A stretch of DNA of 64,000 nt from Toxonevra muliebris (GCA_963691655.1 OY829326.1:144974998-145038997); one strand, 5' to 3'; numbered from the stretch's first letter, positions 1-12,540 are shown. A program made the numbers and translations. The notes: generated by a model not told the origin, from the sequence alone.

Positions 1-2960
1 TTATTTAAATTGCTTGATTTTGAGCAAGAAATGTGAACATATAAATGCAAATCTGCTGTTTGGACGTGACACATTTAAAAATAAAAGAAAGAAAAATGAC
101 GGAAAAATCATAAAGATTTTTATATTGAGAGAAAAAAAAATCAAAACAATGAAGATGAAAAGTAGTGAACGTATTTGTTTGTTCAACTTTTGAAATGTCA
201 AAGAAATGTCATTAATTTATCTGGCAGGAATTGATGGAGCTATCAATTTCATTCAATTTAAATACGTTTTGCATTATGCGCCCAACTAACAAACAACTCA
301 AGCAAGAAATCTGAAGTCTATTTGTATTAAATAATTCAACCTGCGATATATTTTCTACTCTTTTCTTGTAGCTTAGAATCTTAAATCTAAAGCCTTTCTC
401 AAGTGCTTCCAAACGCTGCATTTTCGGTAAACAACAATTTGGAAGCTCAATAGCTATGATTTTGTGATAAATATTGGCACATGCTGCCATGGCAATTATG
501 TGAACCTGATTTGGGAGCCTCTGGCGTTCCAGACGCACACTGTTTCTGAAGCACTTGTTACCAGCTTAACAGTGCATTCCACCGCATGGCATGGGAAGCT
601 AGTAAACGTTCAAGAACAAACTTTAAGGGCTGAAAATTTCTCTACAAATTCTCGATTTTTTAATTTTCCAAGAATTGGAGATGCTGTGGTAAATACATTA
701 GGCTAGAATAAACGCTCAGTTCTAATAAAGTTTTTTTCAGACTTAATATTTGAAGGCAACTAATTCAAAAACTGACAAAAACAGTTTGTCATCTCCAGAT
801 GGGAGATTCCTCTACATCTACTTTTAAAACTATTGTATTCAATTCAAACTCCAACCTGCACCGATATATATAAAAGTTCTTCGTAAAATAAATTATTTAT
901 TTTTGTTTACTATTAACTCCTGCTGTGAGATCCTTTGCTACAAATACACGCACACATGCCAACTTTATAATCTAACACAGCAAAAATAAACTTACCAAAA
1001 CTGCAACAATAACAAACAGTAACAGCAACTAGGAACATTATTTTTCCTTCTTTTTGGTGATTTTTTTTTTTGTTGTTGTTATTGTGTGAGAAATTTCGCA
1101 ATGAATTTTGAAATTGACCCATGGTCATCTTTGACATCATTGACATTATATATGAAGACCAAAATGAACAGCGTCGCCTGCCATTTGACATCAACATAGA
1201 ATGTCAAACTGTTGGATGCTTCTGGGTTGAGATTTTAAAAAGTCTGGATTGTGTGTATTGTCATTTGGTTTTGTTGTTATTTTTGTATCCTTTTTGCACT
1301 GCTTACTGTTTGTTTGTTTTTCGACTATCCTTTATGGTCCTTTTATAAATAACTATAAGTTTTGTTTGATAGTTTTCAATATCATGCAGTTTAACTTCCG
1401 TTCGCCATCTTTAGTTTGTTTATTGTTGTTTGTCATTATTGTCTATTGTTTTTTGGATAGAAAACCAAAGGTTTTTACTTTTATTTTATCAAACTATTAA
1501 AATTGCTTTAGGGAATTTTCACCATTGTGTGTGTGTGTGTGCATTTGACATTTGGTCAATTGTTTTTTGTTGAAGCAATTGTTTGTTGGTCTCACCCATT
1601 TTTTAATTCAATGGGTTAAAGAGATTGTTTTCTTATTATTTCCTGTTTTATATTACAGAAATGAAAGAAATTCCTATCTACCCAACGACAGGTCAAAGAA
1701 ACAGCATCCAAAATGTAATTACTTCTGCTTTAGTGAGCTACCACATTAAAGAACATGAAGAACTAATCAACTTGACCAACGAAACTAATAGTTATCCTAC
1801 ATAAAACCCCTCGTATCTCTTTTTATTTTCCCTTCAACTATATGCGTCTATAGTAAACAAACGCTGTTCAATTGCTTGTTAACATTTTATTATTTTCTAT
1901 TTTACCCTGCGAAAATTACCTGCGAACATGAAAATTGCAGAGCAAGTCGAACAACGAAGAAGAAGAAGGAGAATAGTAGAAAATGGAATTGTATTAAGTA
2001 GTAGCCGGAAAAAAAAGTCATAAAATTTTATATTACCCACTGCTAAATTGCAGCAATGTGGTACTAAAATTGGAATTGGTGAAGGGATAGTTTGATGAAG
2101 TCTAATCACTTTTTTGTTTGTCCTGTTTCTTCTTCCTTGGATGCATTTAATCGTTTATGGTTTCCGTTGTTGCAAATGCGTATAAAAATTGGCAGTAGTT
2201 AAAAGGTATTACCGTGTCTACATAGTGTAGTTATGAGAAAAAGTATAAGCTCAGAAAAAGAAAGCAATTAAATATAAACGCAATTGGCAGTAAATGCCAA
2301 TTTTCATCTTAAATTTAAACGAATTCAATAAAAGTGAAGCTTACTCTGTATCAATTATTTGGAATTGTTTCTTTTGCAAGTATGTATTGAAAAAATGTTG
2401 TCAAAATTCTTTAACCATAATCTTTTTGGTATCACAAAATTAAGTTATGTTATATCATACTAGCTGGATAGTATCCAGCGTTAGCTATAGACTTTATGAG
2501 ATTTTTTAGCATTTTCAGTAGATAGCTTTGAGATTTATACGTTTTTAAAGTGAAAGAGAAAGTTTTTGAATGAAACATCGAATTTATTTTTTCCAAATTC
2601 TTAAATTTCGAATTGAAGACTAAGCGAGAATTTAATGCTCCTAAAAATAAAAAAAGAAGAATGCAATAAAATGAGTCATTTGGGAGAGAATTTTAAAGTT
2701 ATTCCAAAGTGTTGAGAGAGATGTTTTTTGTGAGCGAATCCGAAGCTGCATGGGCTTAAAACTTGAAATAAGTTCGGATAATGTGTAGAAAAAGGTTACG
2801 TGGACCTAAATTGACCAGGTCTCTCAAGGAGTTCTTGTAAAACAAAAGCAAATCTTTTTAGAAAAAATAAGAAAATAAAAAAAAAATTACCAATTTTTAG
2901 AAGTTAATGGTAGATATATTGATCATTTCAAAATTTTAACAGATTTATATTAAAGAAATC
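1..2960. other. Non-coding AT-rich stretch, no gene recognised
   Basis: No coding region with a recognisable family was found on either strand. The longest open frame is 108 codons on the minus strand (212-538); it has no motif I know and no visible splice context. There is a short (GT)n run near 1529-1540 and several poly-T tracts. It reads as intergenic or intronic fly DNA. Confidence 0.5.
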
Positions 2961-2965
2961 AGAGG

Positions 2966-4330
2966 AAATAGGTTAGGTTAGGTTAAAGAGAAGTGCTCGC
3001 TAAAACTGAGCGTCCACTGAGGCCAAAAATTTGGTCCATTATGATGTCCTCTACACCCACTAAACAGATCTCCTCAAACATTTGAAACCACTCAGTATTC
3101 CTAATGAACCTTCAAAGGAGTGTTGTCCGAATCTCCGCCAGTTATTCCAGTTCTGCTAACAGTCTGTCTTCTAAGGAGATTGGGGCGTTCACAGAGGAGG
3201 CGGTGGATGGTCTCGTTTTTTTCTTCATCTGTGCAGCTTTTGTAGTAATTTGGTGCTGCGATTCCCCTCCTAAAAAATATTGCCTTAATAGCACAAAAGC
3301 CTGTGAATACTTCGGTTTTCTCTGAAAACCGGAGAAGTTCTAAGCTCTTTTCTCATCTTACTTTCTTACACTCGCTCCGGTTTCGCAAGGATCTGCTGAT
3401 TGTTTCCTCCGCTTTTTGATCTAGACTTGATTTCACGGTTACTATGACCGGGCACCAACCTGAGTTTAACTTGATGGATTTTATTTACTTCCTTAAGACC
3501 ATTAAAATAGTTTAATGTTATTAAAGTGTTGGTTCGTACCACGAATCCAATTAGCGCTAAAGCGCTGGTTTGTTACCACATCCTCAGTTACTTCTGAATT
3601 TTTTGGTTCTGTGGGCAAGGCGGAGATCCATTCCGACAAATTTAGAAAGCTTAGGAGTTCGTTTATACTTACTTCACATAGTTTTCCAAGGTAATTGGTT
3701 CGTCCCAAAGCCGGGCATTCATAGAGAAAATAAGAAATAGTCTCTTTTTCCTCCGGATAGTCGCAGCTGTGGCAAGAAGTGTTATGTGGGATTCACATTT
3801 TACCTGTTCGGCCAAGGATTCCTGCAGGGTAGAGCCAGGTCATCTACCTGTCATTTTCTTCCATTTTCCGGTGTCTAGGGACTCATATGAAGGTAACATT
3901 AAACTGTCAAGCTAGGTTCGTAAGAATTTTTTTACACTGCTTTACGAGATTAGATAACGGTCGAATTAAGAGCCCCGATTTCGGCCTGGCTATCCGAAAG
4001 TATTCCTAAAAGTTGTGGTCTATCTTTATCATTCTACTTGCCTCAGTCATAGCTAGCAGTTCAGCCTGCCCTTCCTAGGTACCTAACGCTGGTTGACAGG
4101 GTTAGTATATGACCATTTGAGCAGCTTAATACTGCTTTACATCTTATGATAATATTATTCAGTGGTTTGATTCCTGCTTAGATGCCCACAAAGATAATGT
4201 TCCGTGAGGGTTCAAGGTTGCTTGTGATAATGCCATGCGCAGTTTCATCAATAGCGAGTAGTCCATAAATTTTAGTGAATTGCAAAAAACTCTCTTTTCT
4301 TTGAAACATGTCATTGTAGAACTGAAGATC
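2966..4330 (-). mobile_element. Degraded non-LTR retrotransposon 3' end (RNase H plus C-terminal Cys/His motif)
   Basis: Read on the minus strand, broken pieces of an I/R1-type LINE pol protein appear in order. About 4070-3990 encodes RNase H-like segments: a stretch like EGQAELLAMTEAS, then one like LLGILSDSQAEIGALNS, matching the SDSQAA block of retroelement RNase H. About 3780-3700 encodes CHSCDYPEEKETISYFLYEC followed by PAL, the Cys-rich motif usually found downstream of RNase H in these elements. Many stops and frameshifts separate the blocks, so this is an old remnant. On the plus strand the left edge carries ggttaggttaggtt at 2969, which looks like the element's 3' tail. Clade assignment (I versus R1/LOA) is inference; the RNase H and Cys motif are read from the sequence. 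Confidence 0.65.
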
Positions 4331-4465
4331 ATCACTGAAGATCAGAACTGAAACACTTGCGGTGTTTATATAGTTTGTAGATCTTTTAGTTTCTGTTGTG
4401 ATAGATTCGTTTAAGATAGACGACTGTCCAAAAGTATTATACTTCTAAAACTGCGATTACCTTAG

Positions 4466-4778
4466 TGCCTGGTTATATTGGTGCTCGGTGTTCGACGAAC
4501 ACAAAACATTTTCTCCCGTGCTCGGTAGAGGTGGCTACATTCAGCTCGTTGCAGAGCTGCTTTTTGTTAAAATATACACGCTTGTTTAATACTATTTTGT
4601 ATGTAATGATACCGTTTTGTAAAATAACTTATTTCCACCCTAAATACTCGGCGTGCTCAGTGTACAATACATCGAGCATATCGTGTTCGGTGTGAGAGTG
4701 AGTGAGGACTCTCTATTTGTGTTCGGTGCAATAACAATTTCATGGTGTTCGCCGAGCATGCTCCCAATATAACCACAG
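4466..4778. mobile_element. Short inverted-repeat element (MITE-like), about 313 bp
   Basis: The two ends are inverted copies: the left begins tgcctggttatattgg, and the right end read in reverse gives ctgtggttatattggg. The arms continue with related gctcgg and cgaacac blocks. A 6-bp direct repeat ccttag flanks it (4460-4465 and 4779-4784), a candidate target duplication. It encodes no protein. Superfamily is not assigned. Confidence 0.55.
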
Positions 4779-4917
4779 CCTTAGTTGGATGAATGAAATA
4801 CCTGAGGTGTTCGTCCAGGGGTGGTAGGTGAAGAATCATTTCCAACACAGCTTAAGACGTTTTGCTCCAAGCTCTTGGAATCAGACGAAGTAGATGAGAA
4901 ATTTAACGAGTTAATTT

Positions 4918-5600
4918 TAAATTTTTTTTATTTATTTCACATTGTAACTAGTTAACATTGAATAAAATAACGAACAATTTGTTTTGGGTTTTGTATAACA
5001 CAATTAAACTATAAGATGCTCTACATAATGCCTGCAGAGAGGTTGGCTACTGCATGAGTTGGTGCGGCTTTTTACGTTTAAGCCGTTCCTTCCATTCGCT
5101 GGGGTCAGCTAGGATTGCGGCTTCACTGTTTACATGGTGAGCTCGTCTTTCCATATGAAATTTGGTATTTTTTTTTATTGAGGCGACAACCGACTCAATA
5201 CCAAGATCGCGTTCGAGATCGTTGCTCCGGACGTACCAAGGCGCATTAACGGTACATCCTAGTACTTTGTTTTGAAATCTCTGAATCTATATTATATTGC
5301 TGGAGCTTGAGCAGCCCCATAGCTGGATCCCATAGGTCCATATTGGTTTAAGCACCTGCTTGTATAATAGTATTTTGTTGAATCTGGATAAAGCAGATCG
5401 ATTACCCATGAGCCAATACATGTTTCGGAATCTTATTTCTAGTTCTTCTTTTTTCTTTTTGACGTGAGCGTTCCATCTAAGCTTAGAATCCAGGGTCATA
5501 CCTAAGTACTTAGCGGTGTTATGGTACGGGATTTGCACGTCATTTATGTATAGCGGGAGATATCTTATTTTGTTATATGTGAAGTCTATATGGACCAAAC
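4918..5600 (-). mobile_element. Jockey-clade LINE, 5'-truncated 3' end
   Basis: The minus strand from 5598 to 5287 is open and encodes the end of a jockey-type reverse transcriptase. It contains YLGMTLDSKLRWNAHV, then RFRNMYWLMGNRSALS and LKPIWTYGIQLWG, a run diagnostic of the jockey clade thumb region. Coding traces continue to about 5060 in other frames (a block like SEWKERLKRKKPHQL), followed by a 3' UTR and an A-rich tail near 4920-4930. Nothing upstream of the thumb is present, so the copy is 5'-truncated at about 5600, as is typical of target-primed insertion. A stop at 5287 and a later frameshift show it is dead. No target duplication was identified by eye. Confidence 0.75.
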
Positions 5601-6136
5601 AATATTTTTTAGAATAAGCGTTTAAATAGAAGACAAAAAAAAATTAAAACCAAAAATAGTGGCTAATAAAAAATCATGAACATTTTTATCTTACCATTTC
5701 TCCCCCAAATTACTTATATAAATAAAATAAAGTTTTTTCAAAATTAATCATAAGTTACGAGAAAAATCATCACTAAAATAGTACGGTCAAATACAGCTCT
5801 GCTCTTGATGGTACACTTTATTTATTTTTGTAATAATTGCTTCACCTTCTTATTTCTCCATGGCCAAAACTAACTGCTTTGCGTGGATAGAAAAATCATT
5901 AAATAATCTGTAAACTTTATCGCTATCTCTCGTCTTTTTTATCTACCCTCTTATTCAGCTTTTCTTAATGCTATTATTTTTCACTTTCTCTTAACTTTTC
6001 ACTTTCTCTTTTCTTTATCATTAACGAATCCCAAAAATTCTCTTTTAGATTAAGGCCAAGCAGCTAAGTATTCTTTAGCATTAAATTTTTAAGCTTTTAG
6101 AAAAGTCATTTCGGAAACTTATGATTTCTTTGAACA
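5601..6136. other. Non-coding stretch
   Basis: AT-rich sequence with no coding or structural signal that I could identify. Confidence 0.4.
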
Positions 6137-6538
6137 CAATGGATGCGGCAGCAACATTGCGACAACTGTCGCCACATAGATCGTAGGTATTCTTATGAAG
6201 ACAAACACATTGGCGGCAGCGCGGCGACAGTGACACATAACGACAATTGCCGCAGTCATTGATTAAAATCTATTTCTATTTTTGACCTGCGATAGAATGA
6301 AATGTAACCAAATTATCAACTGTGAAAATAATAATAATAAATTTGTTTCTGTTTTTTTCTTTTTTTTTTTTCTTTTAGTTTTAATAAAGTGGAAAAATTG
6401 ATATGGATGAAAAATTTATTAAAGAAGCAAGTTTTGACATTGCCGCGTTCATTGTGTTCAAGCCATAATGAACACGACAATGTTAGCTGCAGACGCCATG
6501 TTGTCGTTTTGTTGTAGTGTTGCTGTCACATCCATTGT
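6137..6538. mobile_element. Inverted-repeat element (MITE-like), about 400 bp
   Basis: The left end reads acaatggatgcggcagcaac and the right end, reversed, reads acaatggatgtgacagcaac, so the termini are inverted copies with two mismatches in the first 20 bases. The arms share further gcgacaac/acgacaa blocks. The interior has no protein coding. Target duplication and superfamily are unclear. Confidence 0.5.
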
Positions 6539-6915
6539 TTTGGAAGCATTGTACAGACGGATTTCAATTCATTGATAGTGTATATGTGAGTTTGTGAGAG
6601 CGCTGCACTGAGAGCATAGAATATTCTTGTTTTCCACTGTACAATTTTTATAATCCATTTAACAATAAATAAAGAATCCTTTCTCACCACATAACTCAAC
6701 CAGCATTTTGCGGAAGAACATCTCCAGAAGTTCCGGTTTAATTTTTTTTACTCTTTAAATAAATAAAAGAAAAAAATTAACAGCTTCTTAGGATATTCAC
6801 ATACATATCTATCTTCAAAGCAGTCTATGTCCATGAACATTTTTGCTCCCAGGTTTTTCTTTTTCGTTATTGCCTCTCTACTGAGCTTCATACATATTTC
6901 ATTAGGAAAATATCA

Positions 6916-7200
6916 ATAATTGATCTTATATAATTCGAGTACGGTGAACATAAAGGCGTTCTCAGTTTTTCTCTGTAACGCCATCATGTTCAGCACATTC
7001 GAATTATATAAGATCCACTTTCAAAACTCTTGAGCTTTTGTTTTTGGTCAATGCCATTGTGCAGCGTTTCTATACATGTATGATTTTTTAAAAAAAAATT
7101 AAACGTGATCGAGAAAAACCAAAAACGCCATTATGTTCAGCGTACTTGAATTATATAAGATCGATTTTCAAAACTCTTGAGCTTTTTTGGCCGTTGTACA
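6916..7200. repeat. Palindromic repeat with a third, direct copy
   Basis: Between 6919 and 7010 the sequence folds back. The left half runs gatcttatataattcgagta then ggtgaacataaaggcgtt; the right half contains aacgccatcatgttcagcac then attcgaattatataagatc. A further copy in the right-half orientation lies at about 7128-7190 (aacgccattatgttcagcgt, ttgaattatataagatcg), followed in both cases by ttttcaaaactcttgagctttt. This is probably a small foldback element that was partly duplicated. Confidence 0.55.
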
Positions 7201-8377
7201 GTGTAATTATAGGGCAAAAAACTAAGGGAAGTTCATTGGAAAACATTTTTTTAAAAGTCAAATTTCAAAATGAAAAGAAATTTATTTATAAAACATAAAA
7301 AGGGCTCTGGTCAAATCAAAGTCAGTAAAGGTAAAAAAGTCAGTACTACTTCCCATCCCTCAAAAGTTGCAAATAATGGGTACGTATTCCTTGGTGACCA
7401 ATCCATAAAAAGCACCACTTTCTCGCTTAATAAAAATTAATATCACAAACGTGTGCAAACAAGATTTTCCTACTTCTTATTTGAAAGCTTTCATACAAAT
7501 CTACTGACTATGACTTGGCATAAAAAAAAATAAAGAAATTTTACAATAAAATAATACACAAAAAGCCAAATATAATAAAATCAAACAAATTATGCTAACA
7601 AACTGAATTTGCAGCCAAGACGCTCCCCGTAAATAGAAACATTCACTCTCGCCCTTTTCTGAAACGATAGTGATTTGCTCAATAACCCTTGTAATTTGCC
7701 ACATCAAAAAAACTTACGCATATGTACTTGTAGTATGTAGTAGGACAAGTCCATCATAAGATCAAAAAGGACACGAAGAAGAACATGACTTGAAAATCAC
7801 TTAATCTAGTAAAAGAAAACAAAGGCACACACACACACACACAGACAGACAGAAAAAAAAGGACACTCACTTTAGCTAACGATAGAAGAAAAAAAATTGC
7901 AACCCTTTTCTTTTTCTTTGCTACACTATTGCTTTTAAGTATGTGGGACAAATAAACAAACCATGACAACAAAATATGTTCACATCCTTGCTAAGCAATT
8001 CTTATGAAGGGTTACATATGAGTATAAGTAGTAAGAAAAAATTATTGCAAATCACTAAAACCAACAAATATTCAAAAAGGATATAGTTTGTGTATATGTA
8101 TGAATGCATGCGTGCGTCCTGTGGCGTTATTAATTCAATTCAATCAAAATTGTTTGGTCCATCAAACATTCAATTACTGGCAATAAATTTATCGTGAAAT
8201 GAGAGTGCAAAAAATTAGATGAAAAGGATAATGCGAGTTGTTTCTTTTTAAAGCAATAAAAGATATAATGAAATTGTTGCAATCACAAATGAATACTTCT
8301 GCGAAAAAATTTATTTTTATTTGGTGTTTAGTAAAAATCGTTGCCGGAACTTCGAAGATAACATTGGAATACAGTGA
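7201..8377. other. Non-coding stretch with short (CA)n
   Basis: No gene recognised. A (CA)n microsatellite lies at about 7827-7844. The rest is AT-rich with homopolymer tracts. Confidence 0.4.
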
Positions 8378-9925
8378 AAATATAACATGAACCAAAGTAA
8401 GTTTTCTAAACTAATTCGATGTCGCTGAATACGACAATCACATTCATTTTTTTTTGTTTTCTATGGGCAAGTTTTCGAGATATGACAAAATAACGGGTTT
8501 TCAGGTTACAGTTTCACTTACAGTCTAATATCTCATTACCTATAACTTCTACAGATCTGAGTTATATGAAATAGGAAATATAATTAAATTACGCGTTTAA
8601 TGCTGCCTAGTTTAAATCGGATTATATATTACTGAGATATAGACGTTGAAAGTTCAATTTTTGTGTGATTTTTGAGAAATTTTGACACAAGTCGTAAGCT
8701 GAGTTTTCTTTCTCACAAAAAAAAAATCACAAAATATAAAGTTTTATTTTTTTTAACAATAGACCATTTCGTTATAAAAATTTTAAGCATAAAATGTCAG
8801 CAATCGGACCAAAAATGAGAAAAAAATCAGGGATTGAGTAAAACTAAAATATTCTCGAAAACTCGAAATTTTTCTCTAATTTCGTTCTGGTCTAGAAAAT
8901 GATGAACCACTTGAAATTTTCATGCACACTATTATTCTAAATATGTTTGGTCGCAGCGAATCCAACATACTTCGGGGACCACAATATTATTAACGATGCA
9001 CTCGTCGATAAAAACCAAATCATTATTTCGCCCCACCACATCATGTTTGGTCTCATGAAGAATTTCGTTAGAGCGTTGAAAAATAATGTTTGAGTGAGTA
9101 AAAACGAGAAGCATGAGAAGCATTTGCAAATTTTGTTCAAAAATTTTTGAGAAATTATAAAAGTGACAATTATGACTAACTCATCGACGTAATGTTGGAA
9201 AAATACAATGATATTGGTAAGTTTGATTTACGGTGAATTGTAAGTTGATTCCTTATTCATTTATTCAACGATAAATAAATTGAATTCCGAAAATTCAGGT
9301 GCTTATATACCTCCCAAGATGCAATTTTTATTCAGCCATTTCGACTTCTTTCCATCAAATCTGGGTGCAGAAAGTGACGAGCAGGGCGAACGGTTCCACC
9401 AAGATATGGCGAAAATCGAAAGACAATATCAAAGTTTCAGGGATGATGGCAGACTACTGCTGGTTCTTGATCAGGGAAGACCCGACAGCGAAAAATTGCA
9501 AAATTTCAAGTGTTGGCTCATCATTTTCCGCAGCAGAATGAATTTTGAGAAAAATTTCGAGTTTTCGATATTTACTCAATTCTTGATTACTTTGACATTT
9601 TTGATCAAATTGCTATCTTTTTATACTTAAAATTTCTGTAATGAATGGTCGATTAAAAAAAAAAACTTCAGATTTTGAGATTACTTTTTGTGAGAAAGAA
9701 AACTTAGCCCACGACTTGTGTGAAAATTTCTCAAAAATCATACGAACTCAGATTGGTAGAAGCTATAGGTAATGAGATATTAGCCTGTAAGTGAAACTGT
9801 AACTTAAAAAACCGTTAATTTGCCATATCTCGAAAACTTACCCATAAAAAAAAAATTAAAATGATTTTCGTGTTCAGCGTCCTCGATTTAGTTTAGAAAA
9901 CATACTTTGGTTCATGTTATATTTT
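8378..9925. mobile_element. Large foldback element with about 430-540 bp inverted arms
   Basis: The left arm (about 8378-8920) and right arm (about 9500-9925) are diverged inverted copies. Matching blocks run in order from the outside inward: atataacatgaaccaaagta; gcaagttttcgagatatg; cagtttcacttacag; taatatctcattacctata; tttttgagaaattttgacac; tcgaaaactcgaaatttttc. The left arm has about 110 bp not present in the right. The roughly 580-bp centre contains a conserved protein fragment annotated separately. The overall shape is that of a foldback DNA transposon. No target duplication was confirmed by eye. Confidence 0.7.
9300..9530 (+). pseudogene. Fragment of a conserved, repeat-associated protein inside the foldback
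   Basis: From about 9310 one frame reads PPKMQFLFSHFDFFPSNLGA then ESDEQGERFHQDMAKIERQY. After a frameshift near 9430 the next frame reads SGMMADYCWFLIRED. I recall this pattern (SHLDFFP-NLGA-SDE-GERFHQD ... MADYCW) from many uncharacterised arthropod proteins that appear to be repeat-associated; I cannot name the family or its function. A possible 3' splice site precedes the conserved block (aaaattcag at about 9290-9298), so it may derive from a single exon of a larger gene. It is frameshifted and ends at the start of the right foldback arm, so it is not functional as it stands. Confidence 0.5.
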
Positions 9926-11110
9926 TAAAGTGAAATTTTGTAATCAGCACGCTTCCTTCCGAAAGAAAGTTTCGAATGGAATTCAAATCAATCAAATCTC
10001 CTTGATGTGTTTTGGGAGGATACCTATTGTAAAGCCAGGCCTTGAATTTCTTTTATTGATTTTCGAAGAAGAGGGTAGATTCTGCTCTCTACAGACCGTT
10101 GCCGGTAAGATTGAAGTATTCAGTTGATTCCTTTTTCTTCAGACTGTTTTCTGGAATAAACCTCACTTGTAATTTGAAAAGTCTTGGCCTCGTTGGCAGA
10201 ACGATTGAAATAATATGGTAATATTCGTGTCTTGAGATCGAAAACGGATATTAATTTCCATCCTGGTTGGATAAGTTTGGCTCAGTGTAGAGTGTGGGTC
10301 ATTGGATTTCCTTTACTTCAGATACCGATTAGGATACAACTGAAACACTCATTGATCTGCTTTTTGCGGTTCATTTTTTTAGAGAATACCACAAATTTTT
10401 TTGAAATTCAGATTTTTGAAACATTTCTGATTTCATTCCTCACGTATTACAAACCCTTTTCTCATATTCACAATTGTCGGTATGACTTTTTAAAAAAATA
10501 ATATGAAAAAGCAACCCTCTATTCATTTCATTATTCACTGTTATTGTTGTTGTTGTCATCATTTTGACAGCGTATCATAAATGTCAGTGTATCAATAAAA
10601 TTAACCCCTCATTCTTTGGCAATAACAAGCCAACAAAACAAAAAAAAAGGGAAAAACTTTACTGCATACACGTTCCTACGCAATTTGTCAATATTGTTTA
10701 TGAGCTTATCTATTTACATACATGCATACATACATTATGGGCCTATATTTTTATATGTATTCTCACATGTGTGTTATCCTTTTTGCTTCTGCATTCAATT
10801 TTTCTGCTAAATCACTTGACCAATTTATCAAATGACAAACAACCTAAATAAAATAAAAATGAAAAAAGAAAAGCACAGAATTTTTATAATTTACATTTAT
10901 TGTTTATATTCTTTGATATGATAAAAAGACATTTGCTATTTATTTTTTATGATATTTTATTAGCTTAAAAAGGGAGCCACATTTATTGGAGGGTAAATAT
11001 TTATGTTAGTGGTAAGAATAATTCAACCAATATAAAATGTTATAAGTATGATACTTAATTTAGAATGCTTGTATTAAAAATTGAAATTTCTTTGAATAAA
11101 AGTTTTTAAC
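9926..11110. other. Non-coding stretch
   Basis: No gene or clear repeat structure recognised. The open frames present (up to 95 codons) are hydrophobic, AT-driven and without motifs. Confidence 0.4.
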
Positions 11111-11752
11111 TTAAGGGGGTATTCTACCCGAGATGGTGCGAAATATCGATGTTTTTAAATCGTTGTAAATGAAAAGATTTTCAATATTTTTATTCGAGGT
11201 TTTTGCAAGTTTTTCTACAGGTTTTGAACAATAATTTTCGTTTTTAATATTAAAAATATCTTTGTTAATAATGGTTCATTCGACGCCTCGAACTTGAGCC
11301 TGCCGAAATAGCTGCTCCATGGTGGACAGGATATTTCCGGTATAAATATTCTAAAACACAAAATGTAACCCATTTTGTAATCGTGAGACTTCCTGCTATC
11401 GCCTCATCTGGGGAATAAGAAAAAAAATGAAAAAAAAGTTTGAAAAAAAATGACGAAAAACATTAGTTAAACAAATGCTTTCGCCATAATCCTAGATAAG
11501 GCCATACCTATACACTTGCTTAGTAGTCTTGTAAAATTTCAAGTCAATTGGACAAGTGGTTTTTTGTAAATCGTGTCCACCATCCCGAAAAAAATGGTTT
11601 CGAGAAAAACAAGTTTAAAGACTTACAAATGTTGTAACTTACGGTTAATCAGCGATTCCAGGACCATATATTGCCTCCTCTTCTGTCTCATAAAACTCGT
11701 TGTCTACATCAAAAATATTTTTTGGACCATATCGGGTAGAATACCCCCTTAA
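11111..11752. mobile_element. TTAA-flanked MITE, about 640 bp
   Basis: The left end reads ttaagggggtattctacccg (11111-11130). The right end, reversed, reads ttaagggggtattctacccg (ending at 11752). The inverted repeat extends about 26 bp with one mismatch (agatgg versus atatgg). TTAA on both sides is the target duplication used by piggyBac-type transposases. No transposase is encoded. Assignment to a TTAA-specific family is inference from the duplication. Confidence 0.75.
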
Positions 11753-12015
11753 TCTATGAAAGAATAGATTTATTAATTTTCATGTAAATATAATAAAAGT
11801 TTCATGTTTTTAACTCAAATTTTAAATTAATGTGGCTAGGTTCATCATTCGATATGGTTGAAAAACCAATAAAAGTGGGAGTGGCCGAAAACTGACTCTC
11901 AACAATCAGCAACTCGGAATTCTAAAGAAAATTATCAAAAAGGATAACGCCCCGGCACAACTGAGCGTTGAAAACCATTTTGGCACATCAAGAAACATAC
12001 AGATATATATATATA

Positions 12016-12540
12016 TGTTTCCTAAGGTTCCAGGGAGGAACAAACGGCCACAACAAAGTTTTTCCATTCAGATCTTTCTTGTGCCAGTCTCTTGACTTGA
12101 CTCCGGCTTAGATTCATGGCGCGCGTTTTCACCTCCAGTAATCGTCTCCAGGTGTTTGCCGGTCTCCCCCTTCTGCGGCTTCCTAGGGGATTCCAATCAA
12201 TGGCAGTCCTTGTTAGGTCATCGTGCGGTCTTCGTAGTATATGGCCAATCCAGCCCCATTTTCTTCTCCGAATTTCAGTGAGAACTGGATTTTGTTGGGT
12301 TCTGCTCCATAGATCAGTATTTGAGATGGTGTTTGGCCAAAATATTTTCAATATTTTACGAAAACTTGTATTGCATGTACGTCAGCCGCTGATGTATTCC
12401 ACGTTTCACAGCCTTTAGAGCAAGGATGGTGTAACGTTAGAGTTGAATATTTTCAGCTTTTTGATGCGGCTTTTTATGTCTTTACTCGAGCCGCCTGTCT
12501 GCTGCCTAAATAACAGAAAGACTGCACTTCTTCAAGAAAT
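12016..12540 (-). mobile_element. RTE-clade LINE 3' end, 5'-truncated
   Basis: The minus strand from 12351 to 12022 encodes the C-terminal tail of an RTE-type polymerase: FWPNTISNTDLWSRTQQ, RRRKWGWIGHILRRP, SRRRGRPANTWRRLLE, and SQVKRLAQERSEWKNFV. This run (KWxWIGHxLR ... RGRPxxTWRR) is characteristic of the clade. Just upstream (about 12360-12420), in another frame, is the usual GCETW segment, so at least one frameshift is present. The 3' side ends beside a (TA)n run at 12003-12015, compatible with the short-repeat tails of RTE elements. Confidence 0.8.

Noticed and set aside
212..538. 108-codon minus-strand frame, possible small gene
   Set aside because: No recognised motif, no splice or promoter context, and a comparable frame overlaps on the other strand.
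2969..2984. ggttaggttaggtt resembling TTAGG insect telomere repeats
   Set aside because: Only two to three imperfect units, found at three interior sites beside retroelement sequence, and dipterans lack TTAGG telomeres. Best read as a retroelement tail.
4465..4848. Short open frames over 4465-4848 on both strands
   Set aside because: They lie in or across the 313-bp inverted-repeat element and encode no known protein.
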